Below, piece by piece: positions 18,266 through 27,390 of a stretch of 64,000 nucleotides of DNA. Both the position numbers and the translations under genes were made by a program. The notes beneath the pieces were generated by a model, which searched no databases, was not told the DNA's origin, and was given only the letters and a program-made list of their open reading frames with translations. The first letter of the stretch is position 1. Each line of letters opens with the position of its first letter. The stretch comes from Brevundimonas subvibrioides (GTDB lineage Bacteria; Pseudomonadota; Alphaproteobacteria; Caulobacterales; Caulobacteraceae): contig NZ_CP114542.1 of assembly GCF_027271155.1 (NCBI RefSeq), positions 620,001 to 684,000 of the forward strand, given 5' to 3'.

Positions 18266-19603
18266 CTACTGCTCTGACCCGCTGCGCCACAGGCCGCTCG
18301 TCAGGGGCTCGATCAGATATTGCAGCGCCGTTCGCTTTCGCAGAAGGACAACGACCTCCACGGGCATGCCCGGACGGATGTTCTGAGCGGACGCGCCGAG
18401 TTTCCGGAGTTCGTCCGGCGGGATAACGACCTCCGCCCGATAAAAGGTCCGGCCTGATTTCTCGTCGGTGAAACTGTCCGGAGACAGCCGCGTGACCGTG
18501 CCATGCAGCAGCGGCGTGGACCGTTCGCGCAGCCCTGGAAACTTGACCTCTGTGGACAGTCCCAGCCGCAGATTGTCGATGTCCGGCGGGTTGATCGACG
18601 CGATGATCACCTGAGAGGCATCCTCGGGCACGATGTCCATCAGGGTCTGGCCCGGCGCTATCACCCCGCCGACAGTGAAGGTGGTCAGCCCCACCACTTC
18701 GCCCGTTGCAGGTGCCCGAACGCGCGATCGCGCGATCTGGGCTCTCAGTTCGACCATTCGCGGCCGCAACTCGTTGAGCGAGACTTCCGTCTGTCTCAGC
18801 TGATCGGCAACGTCCTCCTCCATGGTCGTGGAGACACCCAGCATTTGCAGACGCGTTTGCCCGATGGTTTCGTTGGTTCCTGCGATCTGGGCACGAAGGG
18901 AGCCCAGTTCCCCGTCCAGCGCGACGGCCGACCGTTCCAGTGCCATGACCCGGGTCTGGGGCGCGAACCCGCGGGCCGCCAGACTGCGCACGCCGTCCAG
19001 TTCCCTTTCGATCAACTGCCGCTGCGCCAGGTTGGATTCGATCTGCCGCTGCAATCCCTCGACCTGCTGGTTCAACTGTCCGATCCGCTGTGTCAGCACA
19101 CCGGTCTCTGTCGATCTGCCGTTTCTCCGCGCCATGAACTGGAGCCGCTGCAGACGCATCGCATCCCGGGCCAGCACCAGATCGGGACCGACATAGGCTG
19201 CAAACTCGGTCGGCATGGCGATCGACGCCAGTCCATCCCGCTCAGCGATCAGGCGCGCGCGCTGCGCCAGCAGCGAAACGACCTGGCCCGTCACGCCGCG
19301 CTCGGTCGCCTGCAGTTCGCCCGTCGCAAGCTCTACGAGGATTTGTCCACGGTGGACGCGGTCGCCTTCGGCAACGTGCAGAGCGCTGACGACGCCACCC
19401 TGCTGGTGCTGCACGGCCTGCCGGTTGCCCGAAATGGCGACCTGACCCGAGGCATAGGCACCGGCATCAAGGGGTGCGATGGCGGCCCAGCCCAGAAACA
19501 GCACGAAGAACAGTCCGATCACAGCAGCGCCGATCCGCATGTCGCCCGACGGCGAATCGGACACCGGACTCGTGACCGGGGGGAGGGTGGGAGCATCGGT
19601 CAT
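18266..19603 (-). CDS. prtE: Type I secretion periplasmic adaptor, HlyD/PrtE family
   Basis: A 445-residue membrane fusion protein linking the ABC exporter to an outer-membrane TolC-type channel. One membrane helix lies near the N-terminus (IGAAVIGLFFVLFLGWAAIAPL, about residues 22-43), followed by a barrel-sandwich segment (VQHQQGGVVSALHVAEGDRV), a long coiled-coil hairpin (about residues 110-290), and the C-terminal beta-barrel with GMPVEVVVLLRKRTALQYLI, typical of PrtE/AprE adaptors. Its ATG overlaps the stop of the ABC gene (ATGA), so the two are co-translated. No TolC-like gene is in the window, so the outer channel must be encoded elsewhere. The substrates are probably the two RTX proteins. 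Confidence 0.92.
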   Translation of the reverse strand: MTDAPTLPPVTSPVSDSPSGDMRIGAAVIGLFFVLFLGWAAIAPLDAGAYASGQVAISGNRQAVQHQQGGVVSALHVAEGDRVHRGQILVELATGELQATERGVTGQVVSLLAQRARLIAERDGLASIAMPTEFAAYVGPDLVLARDAMRLQRLQFMARRNGRSTETGVLTQRIGQLNQQVEGLQRQIESNLAQRQLIERELDGVRSLAARGFAPQTRVMALERSAVALDGELGSLRAQIAGTNETIGQTRLQMLGVSTTMEEDVADQLRQTEVSLNELRPRMVELRAQIARSRVRAPATGEVVGLTTFTVGGVIAPGQTLMDIVPEDASQVIIASINPPDIDNLRLGLSTEVKFPGLRERSTPLLHGTVTRLSPDSFTDEKSGRTFYRAEVVIPPDELRKLGASAQNIRPGMPVEVVVLLRKRTALQYLIEPLTSGLWRSGSEQ

Positions 19604-21336
19604 TGCGGGCGTGTCAGCACCTGGGGAGAGGTACTGCGCAACCGCGCCAGGACGTCCTCTCGCCGGCCTTCCATCGTGATGGCACCATCGGCCATGGTCG
19701 CCAGTCGATCGACACGGGACAGGACGCCGGCGCGGTGAGCCACCAGGACCACCGCGGCACCCCGGGCGGCCGCCGAGAGGATTGCGGTCATGAGGGCGGC
19801 CTCGCCTTCCTGGTCGAGGTTGGAGTTGGGTTCGTCCAGAACGAGCAGCACGGGATCGCCATAAAGGGCGCGGGCCAGGGCGATCCTCTGTGCCTGCCCT
19901 GCGGAAACCCCCGATCCCATAGGCCCCAGCTGGGTGTCATATCCCTGGGGCAGGCGCTGGATGAGGTCGTGGGCCCCGGCGGCCCTGGCCGCCGCGACGG
20001 CCTTGAGATCGACGTCGCCCGCCTCGCTCCCGAGCGAGGCCGAAAAGCGCGATATATTGTCCTTGATCGAGCCTGCCAGAAGACTGGGTGCCTGTGGCAG
20101 ATAGCCGATGTGACGGGCCAGGTCGTCGGACGTCCGGGCCATATAATCCGCCCCGTCAAGCCGGATGGCACCGGACGTCGGCGCAAGCCCGCCCGCCAGA
20201 ACTCTAGCCAGGGTGGTCTTCCCCGATCCGCTGGGGCCGACGATGCCCAGGGTCTGACCCGGTTCCAGCGACAGAGAGATCTGGCGTATCTGCGGGGCCT
20301 CCGTGCCGGGTAGCCGAACGGTCACGTCCTCGACCTGCAGCTTGCCTTTCGGAGCCGGCAGCGCCGTCCGATCCCGATCGATGCCTGACGTCGATCTGAA
20401 AAGGTCCACCAGGGCTGACCAGCTGGACCGCGCCTGGTTCAGACCGGGCCAGGCCCCGACCAGCATTTCGATCGGGGCCACGGTCCGGCTCAACAGAACC
20501 GAAGCCGCGATGATCGATCCCGGTGAAATCTGGCCCTTCACGGCGAGAAAGGCCGCAAGTCCCAGTGAGCCGGACTGCATGACGAGTCTCAGGAACTTGA
20601 TCGCCCCGGAGTATTTGCCGCCGTTCAGCTGTGCGTCCGCGTAGTGCGCAACGCCGCTGGCGCGCTCGGTGATCTGTCGGTTTACGCTGGCCTGCCGCAT
20701 GCCAAGCGCACGCACGACCTCGCTCTGGGCGATGATGCCTTCCTGCGCCGCATAGGCAGTGGCTGTGGATTGGATGGCGCGCTTCAGTCTCGGTCGGCTG
20801 TCGCGCTCGTTGAGGACCGCCAGGGCGAACAGCAGGGCACCTCCGGCCATTGTCAGGATACCGATGGCCGGGTGAAGCAGAAAGCAGCATGCCAGATAAA
20901 GCGGTGTCCATGGCGCATCCAGCAGGGCCAGAATTCCCTGGCCGGACACCGCCCCCCGCACCGTATCGAACTCTCGCATCGCCTGTGTCGCCGCGCGCGG
21001 CGTCTGTATCTCGACAAGCCTTGTCAGGATGACCGGTGCCAGCAGGCGATCGAGCCTCAGGCTGGCTCGCAGCAGCAATCGCGCACGCAGCCAATCCAGC
21101 AGGGCCAGCGTCCCCAGGGCGAACACCGCCACTGCAGAGATCAGCACAAGCGTCAGCAGGCCCCCGGTCGGGACGACGCGGTCGTAAACCTGCATCATGT
21201 AGAGGGTCGGGGCCAGGTACAGCAGGTTGGCCAGGGCGCTGAAGACCAGCGCGCCGATCAGATGCAGGCGACAGGCTCGAAACGCCTCGGCCAGCGGCTC
21301 GGTACCCGGCTGTCTGGGAAGCAGGTGGCTGAACAC
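19600..21336 (-). CDS. prtD: Type I secretion ABC transporter/permease, PrtD family
   Basis: A 578-residue fused membrane and ATPase subunit. The N-terminal half has about six helices (ALVFSALANLLYLAPTLYMM and later spans) without a peptidase C39 domain, as in PrtD/AprD/RsaD exporters of RTX proteins lacking cleaved leaders. The ATPase half has Walker A GPSGSGKT, a Q-loop in YLPQAP, signature VSAGQAQRIALARAL, Walker B VLLVLDEP and switch VAHR. The signature begins SAGQ rather than the usual SGGQ, which is a tolerated variant. It forms an operon with the HlyD-type adaptor. An inhibitor lipoprotein is divergently transcribed 140 bp away. Confidence 0.93.
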   Translation of the reverse strand: MFSHLLPRQPGTEPLAEAFRACRLHLIGALVFSALANLLYLAPTLYMMQVYDRVVPTGGLLTLVLISAVAVFALGTLALLDWLRARLLLRASLRLDRLLAPVILTRLVEIQTPRAATQAMREFDTVRGAVSGQGILALLDAPWTPLYLACCFLLHPAIGILTMAGGALLFALAVLNERDSRPRLKRAIQSTATAYAAQEGIIAQSEVVRALGMRQASVNRQITERASGVAHYADAQLNGGKYSGAIKFLRLVMQSGSLGLAAFLAVKGQISPGSIIAASVLLSRTVAPIEMLVGAWPGLNQARSSWSALVDLFRSTSGIDRDRTALPAPKGKLQVEDVTVRLPGTEAPQIRQISLSLEPGQTLGIVGPSGSGKTTLARVLAGGLAPTSGAIRLDGADYMARTSDDLARHIGYLPQAPSLLAGSIKDNISRFSASLGSEAGDVDLKAVAAARAAGAHDLIQRLPQGYDTQLGPMGSGVSAGQAQRIALARALYGDPVLLVLDEPNSNLDQEGEAALMTAILSAAARGAAVVLVAHRAGVLSRVDRLATMADGAITMEGRREDVLARLRSTSPQVLTRPQ

Positions 21337-21476
21337 GCGGATCGGACTCCTTCCAGGCCACCCTAGCCGCTGGACGCCGTCTCATAAAGGTGGTGGCACG
21401 CCGGTCCCGTTTTGGCTATGGAGGACGGGCGGTTGTGAGCGCGGATCGCGTGGGACTCCGGACACGAGGACGAGGC

Positions 21477-21884
21477 ATGACTTTCGCTTCAGCCCTGCCC
21501 CTGGCACTGTGTCTTTCCCTCCTGCCTGTCGTCGCCGGCGCCTGTCATTCCAAGGAGCAGCCAGCCGTGTCGCAATCCCGGGTGCCGGAGCCGTCAGGCG
21601 ATATCGAGGCCGCAATCGGCCTGTGGGCTTTCACGCCGGCCGACGGATCGAAAGGTTGCGTCCTGGCCCTGAACCGGCAGCCCCTACCACATGGCTACGG
21701 CTTGCATATCGAGCATTGCGCCCTGGCGTCGCTGGCGGCCGCCACGCACTGGCGCCCCACGGCTCAGGGATTCGGGATCGCGAACGAAGCGGACTCGGTG
21801 ATTCTCGAATTCCGCCAGACTGGTGTCGATACCTTCGTCGCCGTCGACGGCAGCCTTCGGGTCGAACGCGCGCCGTCGACCTGA
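21477..21884 (+). CDS. inh: Lipoprotein of the AprI/Inh metalloprotease-inhibitor family
   Basis: A 135-residue protein from ATG 21477, with GAGG upstream. A signal peptide ends in a lipobox at LPVVAGAC, giving lipidated Cys23. The mature part resembles the AprI/Inh inhibitors of serralysins: a Trp followed by a strand (IGLWAFTPADG), two cysteines 20 residues apart (C61, C81) as in the family disulfide, HWRPTAQGFGI matching the family WRPTPDGL motif, and a final VDGSLRVER strand. Known Inh proteins are soluble periplasmic proteins that protect the cell from its own protease, so lipidation is unusual. The gene is divergent from prtD/prtE and near an M10 protease, as in apr and prt loci. The family call rests on motif matching by eye. 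Confidence 0.72.
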   Translation: MTFASALPLALCLSLLPVVAGACHSKEQPAVSQSRVPEPSGDIEAAIGLWAFTPADGSKGCVLALNRQPLPHGYGLHIEHCALASLAAATHWRPTAQGFGIANEADSVILEFRQTGVDTFVAVDGSLRVERAPST

Positions 21885-21885
21885 G

Positions 21886-23217
21886 TCAGGTGGTGTCCCC
21901 GGGGGCCAGGCGAAGGCCCAGTCGTGTGTAGAGATCCGTCAGACGAGCCTCATAGGCCTGCGGCGAGAAAAGCCGCGCCTGCACAGTGCCACGCTCCACC
22001 ATGGCGTCACGAAGGCCCTCGTCCCCATCCAGGGCCAGGATGCCCTTGCGGATGCTGTTGACGTCGTAAGGATCGACCAGGACAGCGGCTCCACCGGCGA
22101 CCTCGGGCAGCGAGCCGGAGGTCGACGTCAGGACAGCGGTTCCCATGCTCATGGCTTCCAGGACCGGCAGGCCGAATCCCTCATACAGGGAAGGGAACAG
22201 CAGGGCCCTCGCCCCCCGCACCAGGCTGGCCAGCAGACCGGCCGGCAGATACTTCAGTTTGATGATCCGCCCCGCTGCCGCCCCCTGGCCGGCGCGCACC
22301 TGATCCAGAACGGCTGTTTCCGGCTCGAACAGCCAGCCGTCGCCACCCGCGATCACCAACGGTGTCGTCACGCCTGAAGCCAGATAGGCCTCCACCGTCC
22401 GGCCCAGGTTCTTGCGCGGCTCGATCGTGCCGTAGTGGAGGAAATAGCCCTTCCACGGAAGTCCGAACGCACCCTCGATTTCCACGGCGATCTCGTCGTC
22501 GGACCGCTCCATGTGCCCGGACGGCAGCTGCACGGCGTGGTAGGTGTTGGTGATCCGATCCGGCGACACGCCGATCATGTCGACGATGTCGGCCTTCGCC
22601 GATTCGGAGCCGACGATGATGTGGTCAGCTCCGTCCGCGATGGCGCGGCAAATGGCCAGATAATGCTCCTTGTTGCTCAGCGACAGGTGGGGCAGTCGCA
22701 ACGGGATCAGGTCGTGCATCGTGTAGAGATTCAGGGCGTCCTTGCCCCGCAGCGGCATGATCGCGGTCCAGTGACAGACGTCCGGCGCGGGAACGTCACG
22801 GTCGCATTTGAAGTGGATTTGCGTCAGCCGACCCGTCTTCACGAAGGAGCGATGGGCCGTCCGGAACACGTCCTGGCTCGCCCAGTATGAGTCCGTTGCC
22901 GGCGGGGCGGCCCCGTCGCGGGGCCAGATCACCTGGCCCGGCTGGACAGGCACGGCGGGCAGGCCCCACCGCGCGCGCGTCGTCCGCACGAGGCGTTTCC
23001 ACGCCGTCGGGTTTCCCGCCCTTGCGTCAGGATTCGCCAACATGATCTCGTCAAGCAGCGGGTCCGACCGGACGGGCGTTGGAGGGCCGTAAAGCACCTG
23101 GGTTCCGACACCCATGCGCGAGAGGGTCGTCAGCAGGTTGCGTCCGTAGGTCGCAATTCCGGATCCTTGCGTCAGGGACAGGTCGCGGCCGTCCACACAG
23201 GCGATGGTCTCGGGCAT
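21886..23217 (-). CDS. Glycosyltransferase family 4
   Basis: A 443-residue GT-B enzyme, probably retaining. The start is taken as ATG 23217; a TTG one codon earlier is possible. The N-terminus is ETIACVDGRDLSLTQGSGIA, with the glycine-rich loop common in family members that act on polysaccharide precursors. The donor-binding part has YGTIEPRKNLGRTVEAYL and then FPSLYEGFGLPVLEAMSMGT with the E-x7-E signature. The stop lies one base from the convergent inhibitor gene. Context (capsule, nonulosonic acid and GDP-sugar genes) suggests a role in surface glycan assembly; the sugar is unknown. Confidence 0.88.
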   Translation of the reverse strand: MPETIACVDGRDLSLTQGSGIATYGRNLLTTLSRMGVGTQVLYGPPTPVRSDPLLDEIMLANPDARAGNPTAWKRLVRTTRARWGLPAVPVQPGQVIWPRDGAAPPATDSYWASQDVFRTAHRSFVKTGRLTQIHFKCDRDVPAPDVCHWTAIMPLRGKDALNLYTMHDLIPLRLPHLSLSNKEHYLAICRAIADGADHIIVGSESAKADIVDMIGVSPDRITNTYHAVQLPSGHMERSDDEIAVEIEGAFGLPWKGYFLHYGTIEPRKNLGRTVEAYLASGVTTPLVIAGGDGWLFEPETAVLDQVRAGQGAAAGRIIKLKYLPAGLLASLVRGARALLFPSLYEGFGLPVLEAMSMGTAVLTSTSGSLPEVAGGAAVLVDPYDVNSIRKGILALDGDEGLRDAMVERGTVQARLFSPQAYEARLTDLYTRLGLRLAPGDTT

Positions 23218-23315
23218 CAAGGATCGATCCGCAAGGTTTCAGATCGACCGCTTTTAGACTCGCAAGGCCTAATCACAAGGCGGCGATGGGCTCGTCCGAA
23301 AATGGTCGCCAGACG

Positions 23316-24386
23316 TCAGTCAATCCGACCATCCAGGGGAAAGCTCACGGCTGCCGCCTGCGCGCTCTCGAAGTCCGGCGGCCGGCCGATGTCCAGCCAG
23401 TATTCGTGCATCGGATAGGCGCAGACCCGCTCGCCGTCTCCGGCCAGTGCCGACAGGAGTTCCGGCATGTCGAACGGCCCGTCCCGCGGAATCCGCGACA
23501 GCAGCGTGCCGTCCAGGCAATAGATTCCCGCATTGGCCTGCCAGCGGAAGGTCGGCTTTTCGCGCAGGCTGGTCAGGCGAACACCGTCGATCTCCGCCAC
23601 GCCGTGCGGGGCCTGGAACTGGTGTTCGCGCACGCACAGGGTCGCCACGGCCCCGTGCTCCTGGTGAAAATCGATCAGGTCCCCGAAGGCCAGACGCGTC
23701 AGGACGTCGCCGTTCAGCACCACCAGGGGGGCGGTCACTGGTTCGCGCAGCAGCGACAGCGCGCCGGCCGTCCCGCGCGGATGGTCCTCGCGCAGATAGT
23801 CGATCTCCACGCCCATGGACGACCCGTCGCCGAAATGGTCGGTGATGACTTCGGCCAGATAGTTCACCGCGAGGCGGAACCGGCTGAACCCCTGATCCCG
23901 CAGGCGCTCGATGATGCTCTCCAGCAGGGGGCGGCCCGCCACCTTCAGCATCGGCTTGGGGCAGGTCTGCGTCAGGGGGGCCAGACGCACGCCGCGCCCG
24001 CCGGCCATGATGACCACCAGATTGTCCCGTGCCTTCGTGGCGATGGCGGTGTCGGGATACAGGCCGACCACCCGGCCGTGGTCGTCCAGCAAGGGGGCCA
24101 GGGACACACCCCGCTCGGCCAGGCGCGCCATGGCATCGGCCTCGGTCCCCGCGACCGCGACCGCCACGGGATCGCGGTTCATCACGGCGCTGACCGCCGC
24201 GTCCATGGCCAGACGCCGCATCAGACCGCGCCGGATGTCGCCATCCGACACCGTGCCCAGCAGACGGCGGTCGTCGTCCACGACGACGATCAGCTTGCGT
24301 CGCACGGCGTCCATCCGCTCGATGGCCTCCAGCAGACGGGTGTCGGGGTGCAGCAGATTGCCGGCGATCGGATCGAGAGAGGTCAC
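23316..24386 (-). CDS. ptmE: CBS-domain sugar nucleotidyltransferase, PtmE-like
   Basis: A 356-residue protein starting at GTG 24386, which overlaps the legB stop in a GTGA junction; GGAGGAG lies 7 bp upstream. Residues about 15-115 form two CBS motifs (VVVDDDRRLLGTVSDGDIRR). The rest is a sugar-1-phosphate nucleotidyltransferase: VVIMAGGRGVRLAPLTQTCP with the CPKPML motif, VVLNGDVLT for metal binding, and a C-terminal WLDIGRP. The same order is found in PtmE/LegX of legionaminic acid pathways, which activates an amino-sugar-1-phosphate with GTP to feed LegB. That role is inferred from architecture and the adjoining legB; substrate preference is not readable. Confidence 0.82.
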   Translation of the reverse strand: MTSLDPIAGNLLHPDTRLLEAIERMDAVRRKLIVVVDDDRRLLGTVSDGDIRRGLMRRLAMDAAVSAVMNRDPVAVAVAGTEADAMARLAERGVSLAPLLDDHGRVVGLYPDTAIATKARDNLVVIMAGGRGVRLAPLTQTCPKPMLKVAGRPLLESIIERLRDQGFSRFRLAVNYLAEVITDHFGDGSSMGVEIDYLREDHPRGTAGALSLLREPVTAPLVVLNGDVLTRLAFGDLIDFHQEHGAVATLCVREHQFQAPHGVAEIDGVRLTSLREKPTFRWQANAGIYCLDGTLLSRIPRDGPFDMPELLSALAGDGERVCAYPMHEYWLDIGRPPDFESAQAAAVSFPLDGRID

Positions 24387-25387
24387 ACCGCATACTCCTC
24401 CGGGCGATACAGCCCCGGATTGGCGCGGATGAAGGCCACCACCCTGGCCAGGCCCTCCTCGACACCGGTCCGGGGCTGCCATCCCAGGCGCGCCCGGGCC
24501 AGAGACGCATCGGCGATCAGCCGCTCGACCTCGCTGGCGGCGGGCCGCAGGCGCTGCGGATCGATCTCGACCTCGACCGGCAGGTCCGCCGCCGCGCCGA
24601 TCAGGGCCGGCAGGTCGCCGATCGCGATCTCGCGCCCGCCGCCGAAATGGATCGTCAGCCCCTCGATGCCGGTGGCCGTCGCGGCCCGGACGAAGGCATC
24701 CACCGTGTCGTCGACGAAGACGAAGTCCCGCGTCGGCCGGGTGTCGCCCAGCCGGATCGTCCGCCCCGTCAGCAACTGCATCGTGATCGACGGGATCACC
24801 GCCCGTGCGCTCTGGCGCGGCCCGAAGGTATTGAACGGCCGCAGCGTCACGACCGGGGTCTCGAACGACCGATGATAGCTTTCCGCCAGCTTGTCCGCCC
24901 CGATCTTGGAGGCGGAGTAGGGCGACTGTCCCACCAGCGGGTGGGCCTCCGTCATCGGCACGGTCTGGGCCGAGCCATAGACCTCGCTGGTGGAGGTGTG
25001 GACCAGACGGCCGACCGCCAGCTCCCGCACGGCCTGCAGCACGTTCAGCGTGCCCAGGATATTGGTCCGGACATAGCTCTCCGGGGCCTCGTAGGAATAG
25101 GGAATGGCGATCAGGGCCCCCAGATGGAACACGACCTCCCTGCCGCGACAGGCGGCAAATACGCTGTCGCGATCCGCAAGGTCGCCGCGCACGACCTCGA
25201 TGTCCTTGCGGATCGACGACCGGTCCAGCCAGCCCGCGTCGCCGTCCGACGTATAGCGGACCAGGGCCCGCACCTCGGCCCCGTCGGCGACCAGTCGCTC
25301 GCACAGCTGGCTGCCGATGAACCCGCCCGCGCCGGTCACCAGCACGGGCCGTCCCGCCAATGACCCGTGGGCCTGGCCGCTCTCCAT
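24383..25387 (-). CDS. legB: NAD-dependent 4,6-dehydratase, LegB-like
   Basis: A 334-residue extended SDR. The loop VTGAGGFIGSQLCERLV is followed by the LegB-type features GDAGWLD, FHLGALIAIPYSY, HTSTSEVYGSAQ, SPYSASKIGADKLAESYHRS (catalytic Tyr and Lys) and RPFNTFGPRQSARAVIP. LegB dehydrates a nucleotide-activated GlcNAc as the first committed step of legionaminic acid synthesis, a sialic-acid-like sugar used on flagellin or surface glycans. The ATG at 25387 gives a normal N-terminus; an upstream ATG at 25438 with GGAGG close by would add an Arg-rich 17-residue leader. It is coupled to the PtmE-like gene and divergent from legF. Confidence 0.87.
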   Translation of the reverse strand: MESGQAHGSLAGRPVLVTGAGGFIGSQLCERLVADGAEVRALVRYTSDGDAGWLDRSSIRKDIEVVRGDLADRDSVFAACRGREVVFHLGALIAIPYSYEAPESYVRTNILGTLNVLQAVRELAVGRLVHTSTSEVYGSAQTVPMTEAHPLVGQSPYSASKIGADKLAESYHRSFETPVVTLRPFNTFGPRQSARAVIPSITMQLLTGRTIRLGDTRPTRDFVFVDDTVDAFVRAATATGIEGLTIHFGGGREIAIGDLPALIGAAADLPVEVEIDPQRLRPAASEVERLIADASLARARLGWQPRTGVEEGLARVVAFIRANPGLYRPEEYAV

Positions 25388-25514
25388 AGTCTGATCCACC
25401 CGATGCGCTCCGTGACGACGCGGACGCCGACGGGCCATGTTCCTCCGCACAGGGTTAACCGCCCGTAAGGCCCCCGTCCGTCACTTATCCGGTGAACGCG
25501 AAGGGGGAGGCGAC

Positions 25515-26213
25515 ATGATCGACGGAAAGACCGTGCTCGGCATCGTCCCCGCCAGGGCCGGGTCCCAGGGCCTGCCCGGAAAGAATCTGCGCCCGCTGGC
25601 GGGGCGGCCCATGACGGCCTGGACGCTCGAGGCGGGCCTGACCTCGCAGACGCTGGATCATCTGGTGGTCAGCACCGACGACGCGGCGGTGGCCGCGCTT
25701 GCACGACAGGCGGGTGTCGCGGTGATCGATCGCCCCCCGGAACTGGCCGGCCCCCAGGCCTCGGTCCTGGATGCGATCGCGCATGTGCTGGAGGTGCTGG
25801 ACCGGGCCTGGGACTATGTCGTGCTGCTTCAGCCGACTTCGCCCCTGAGACTGGCGAGCGACATCGATGCGGCTGTCCGCCTCTGCCATGAACGGGATGC
25901 GCCTTCGGTGATCGGCGTGTCGCCGATGCTGAAGCCGGCCACCTTCTACGGCCAGGTCGATGGCGCCGGGGCGTTCAGCCGGACCCCGGGGAACGGCGAC
26001 GAGGCCGTGGTCATCAACGGCGCCGTCTATGTCGCCCGGCCCGGGACCCTTTTCGGTATCGGCGGCTTCGCAGGTCCCGGTGCCCTGGCGCATGTGATGC
26101 CCCCCGAGCGGGGCTGGGATGTCGATACGGCCTTCGACTTCGCGGTTTGCGAGGCCCTGTGGCCCCACGTCCGGGGCGATGCGGCCCGGCCGTTGGACAG
26201 CATCAGGCGCTGA
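25515..26213 (+). CDS. legF: CMP-nonulosonic acid synthetase (NeuA/LegF-like cytidylyltransferase)
   Basis: A 232-residue cytidylyltransferase from ATG 25515, with GGGGGAGG directly upstream. The CTP-binding motif IVPARAGSQGLPGKNL lies at residues about 10-25, then STDD, LLQPTSPLR and a C-terminal DVDTAFDFAVCE metal-binding region, all typical of CMP-sialic acid synthetases. In the neighbourhood of legB- and legG-like genes it most probably activates legionaminic acid as CMP-Leg. A CMP-pseudaminic or CMP-Neu5Ac role cannot be excluded from sequence alone. It overlaps the convergent legG-like gene by 11 bp. Confidence 0.85.
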   Translation: MIDGKTVLGIVPARAGSQGLPGKNLRPLAGRPMTAWTLEAGLTSQTLDHLVVSTDDAAVAALARQAGVAVIDRPPELAGPQASVLDAIAHVLEVLDRAWDYVVLLQPTSPLRLASDIDAAVRLCHERDAPSVIGVSPMLKPATFYGQVDGAGAFSRTPGNGDEAVVINGAVYVARPGTLFGIGGFAGPGALAHVMPPERGWDVDTAFDFAVCEALWPHVRGDAARPLDSIRR

Positions 26214-27390
26214 GGCGTCCGTCGGCCGGACGATCGACGAAGGGCTTGCGCGCCAGTCCCGCCAGATCGATCGTCTCCAGGACGTCCACGATCCTCTGGC
26301 CCGCATTCCCATCCCCGAAGATCGGCGGCTGAGCCCTGGCCATCCGGCGAAAGGCGGGATCCAGCGCCCGGGTCAGCGCGTCGCCGATGGCATCGGGGGT
26401 CAGGTCGCAGTCGATCACCGAGGGGGACCGCAGCCGTCCCTCCTGGCGGGTCCCGACATTGACGGTCGGCACGCCTGCCGCCGGGGCCTCGACCATGCCG
26501 CTGGAGGAGTTGCCGACCACGGCGGCACAGGCCGTCAGGGCGGCGGCATAGCCTTTGGCCCCCAGGGAGGTAGCCAGCCGGATCCGCCCGGGAGCCCGGG
26601 CTGCGAAGGCTTCGAGCGCCGTCCGGATCGCCTCCGATCCGGCATCGGCATTGGGCATGGTGATCAGGACGGTCCGGTCTGCGACCCGCCCCAGCCCGGC
26701 GACGAAGGCCGCGACCTGATCCCCCGGCACCGTCGTCCCAAGGGTCTCCGGGTGGAAGGTCGCCAGGATGAAGCCTTCCGGCAAATCCAGTCCCGTGATG
26801 GCCGAGGCCTGGGCAGCCGTGCTGACACCAAAGGCCTTCAGATTGTCGACGCCGGTCGCGCCGACGGTGAAGACCCGGTCTTCGGCCTCGCCCATCTGCA
26901 GCAGGCGCTGGCGATAGGGCTCGGCGCTGGTGAAATGCAGGGCTGCCAGCTTGGAGACGGCATGGCGGATGGCGTCGTCTATGGCCCCGGCGGTCCGGTG
27001 ACCGCCCTCCAGATGCAGGATCGGCAGAGCAAGGGGGATCGCCGCCGCCGCAGCCGCCAGGGCCTCGGTCCGGTCGCCCAGGATCAGAACGGCGTCGAGG
27101 TCCAGCGCCAGATAGGCCTGGCTCGCGCCGTCCAGCGCCGCTGCCATGTCGGCGGCGATGGATGCTGCCGAGTCATCCTGCATCGGCAGGGGCACGCACG
27201 CCGCCGGATCTCGGCCGTCCGCCCGGATTTCGGTCAGGGTGCTGCCATGTCGCTCCGAAAGGTGCGTCCCGGACACGATCAACCGCGGGACCAGGGTCTG
27301 AGATTTCTCCAATGCCGACAGGACGGGCCGCAACAGACCATATTCAGCGCGCGTGGCGGTAAAGACGCCGACCGGGCGGCTCGACCGCAT
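26203..27390 (-). CDS. legG: Hydrolysing UDP-GlcNAc 2-epimerase family enzyme (NeuC/LegG-like)
   Basis: A 395-residue GT-B-fold enzyme, ATG 27390 (GTG 27393 is possible). The start VGVFTATRAEYGLLRPVLSA is the NeuC signature; later come ILGDRTEALAAA, HLEGGHRTAGAIDD, FHPETLGTT and GNSSSGMVEAPAAGVP. NeuC/LegG removes the nucleotide and inverts C2, giving the free ManNAc-type sugar that condenses with phosphoenolpyruvate. Beside LegB and LegF it is probably LegG (GDP- or UDP-diNAc-bacillosamine-type substrate). The aminotransferase (LegC), acetyltransferase (LegH) and synthase (LegI) of the pathway are not seen in this window. Confidence 0.85.
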   Translation of the reverse strand: MRSSRPVGVFTATRAEYGLLRPVLSALEKSQTLVPRLIVSGTHLSERHGSTLTEIRADGRDPAACVPLPMQDDSAASIAADMAAALDGASQAYLALDLDAVLILGDRTEALAAAAAAIPLALPILHLEGGHRTAGAIDDAIRHAVSKLAALHFTSAEPYRQRLLQMGEAEDRVFTVGATGVDNLKAFGVSTAAQASAITGLDLPEGFILATFHPETLGTTVPGDQVAAFVAGLGRVADRTVLITMPNADAGSEAIRTALEAFAARAPGRIRLATSLGAKGYAAALTACAAVVGNSSSGMVEAPAAGVPTVNVGTRQEGRLRSPSVIDCDLTPDAIGDALTRALDPAFRRMARAQPPIFGDGNAGQRIVDVLETIDLAGLARKPFVDRPADGRLSA

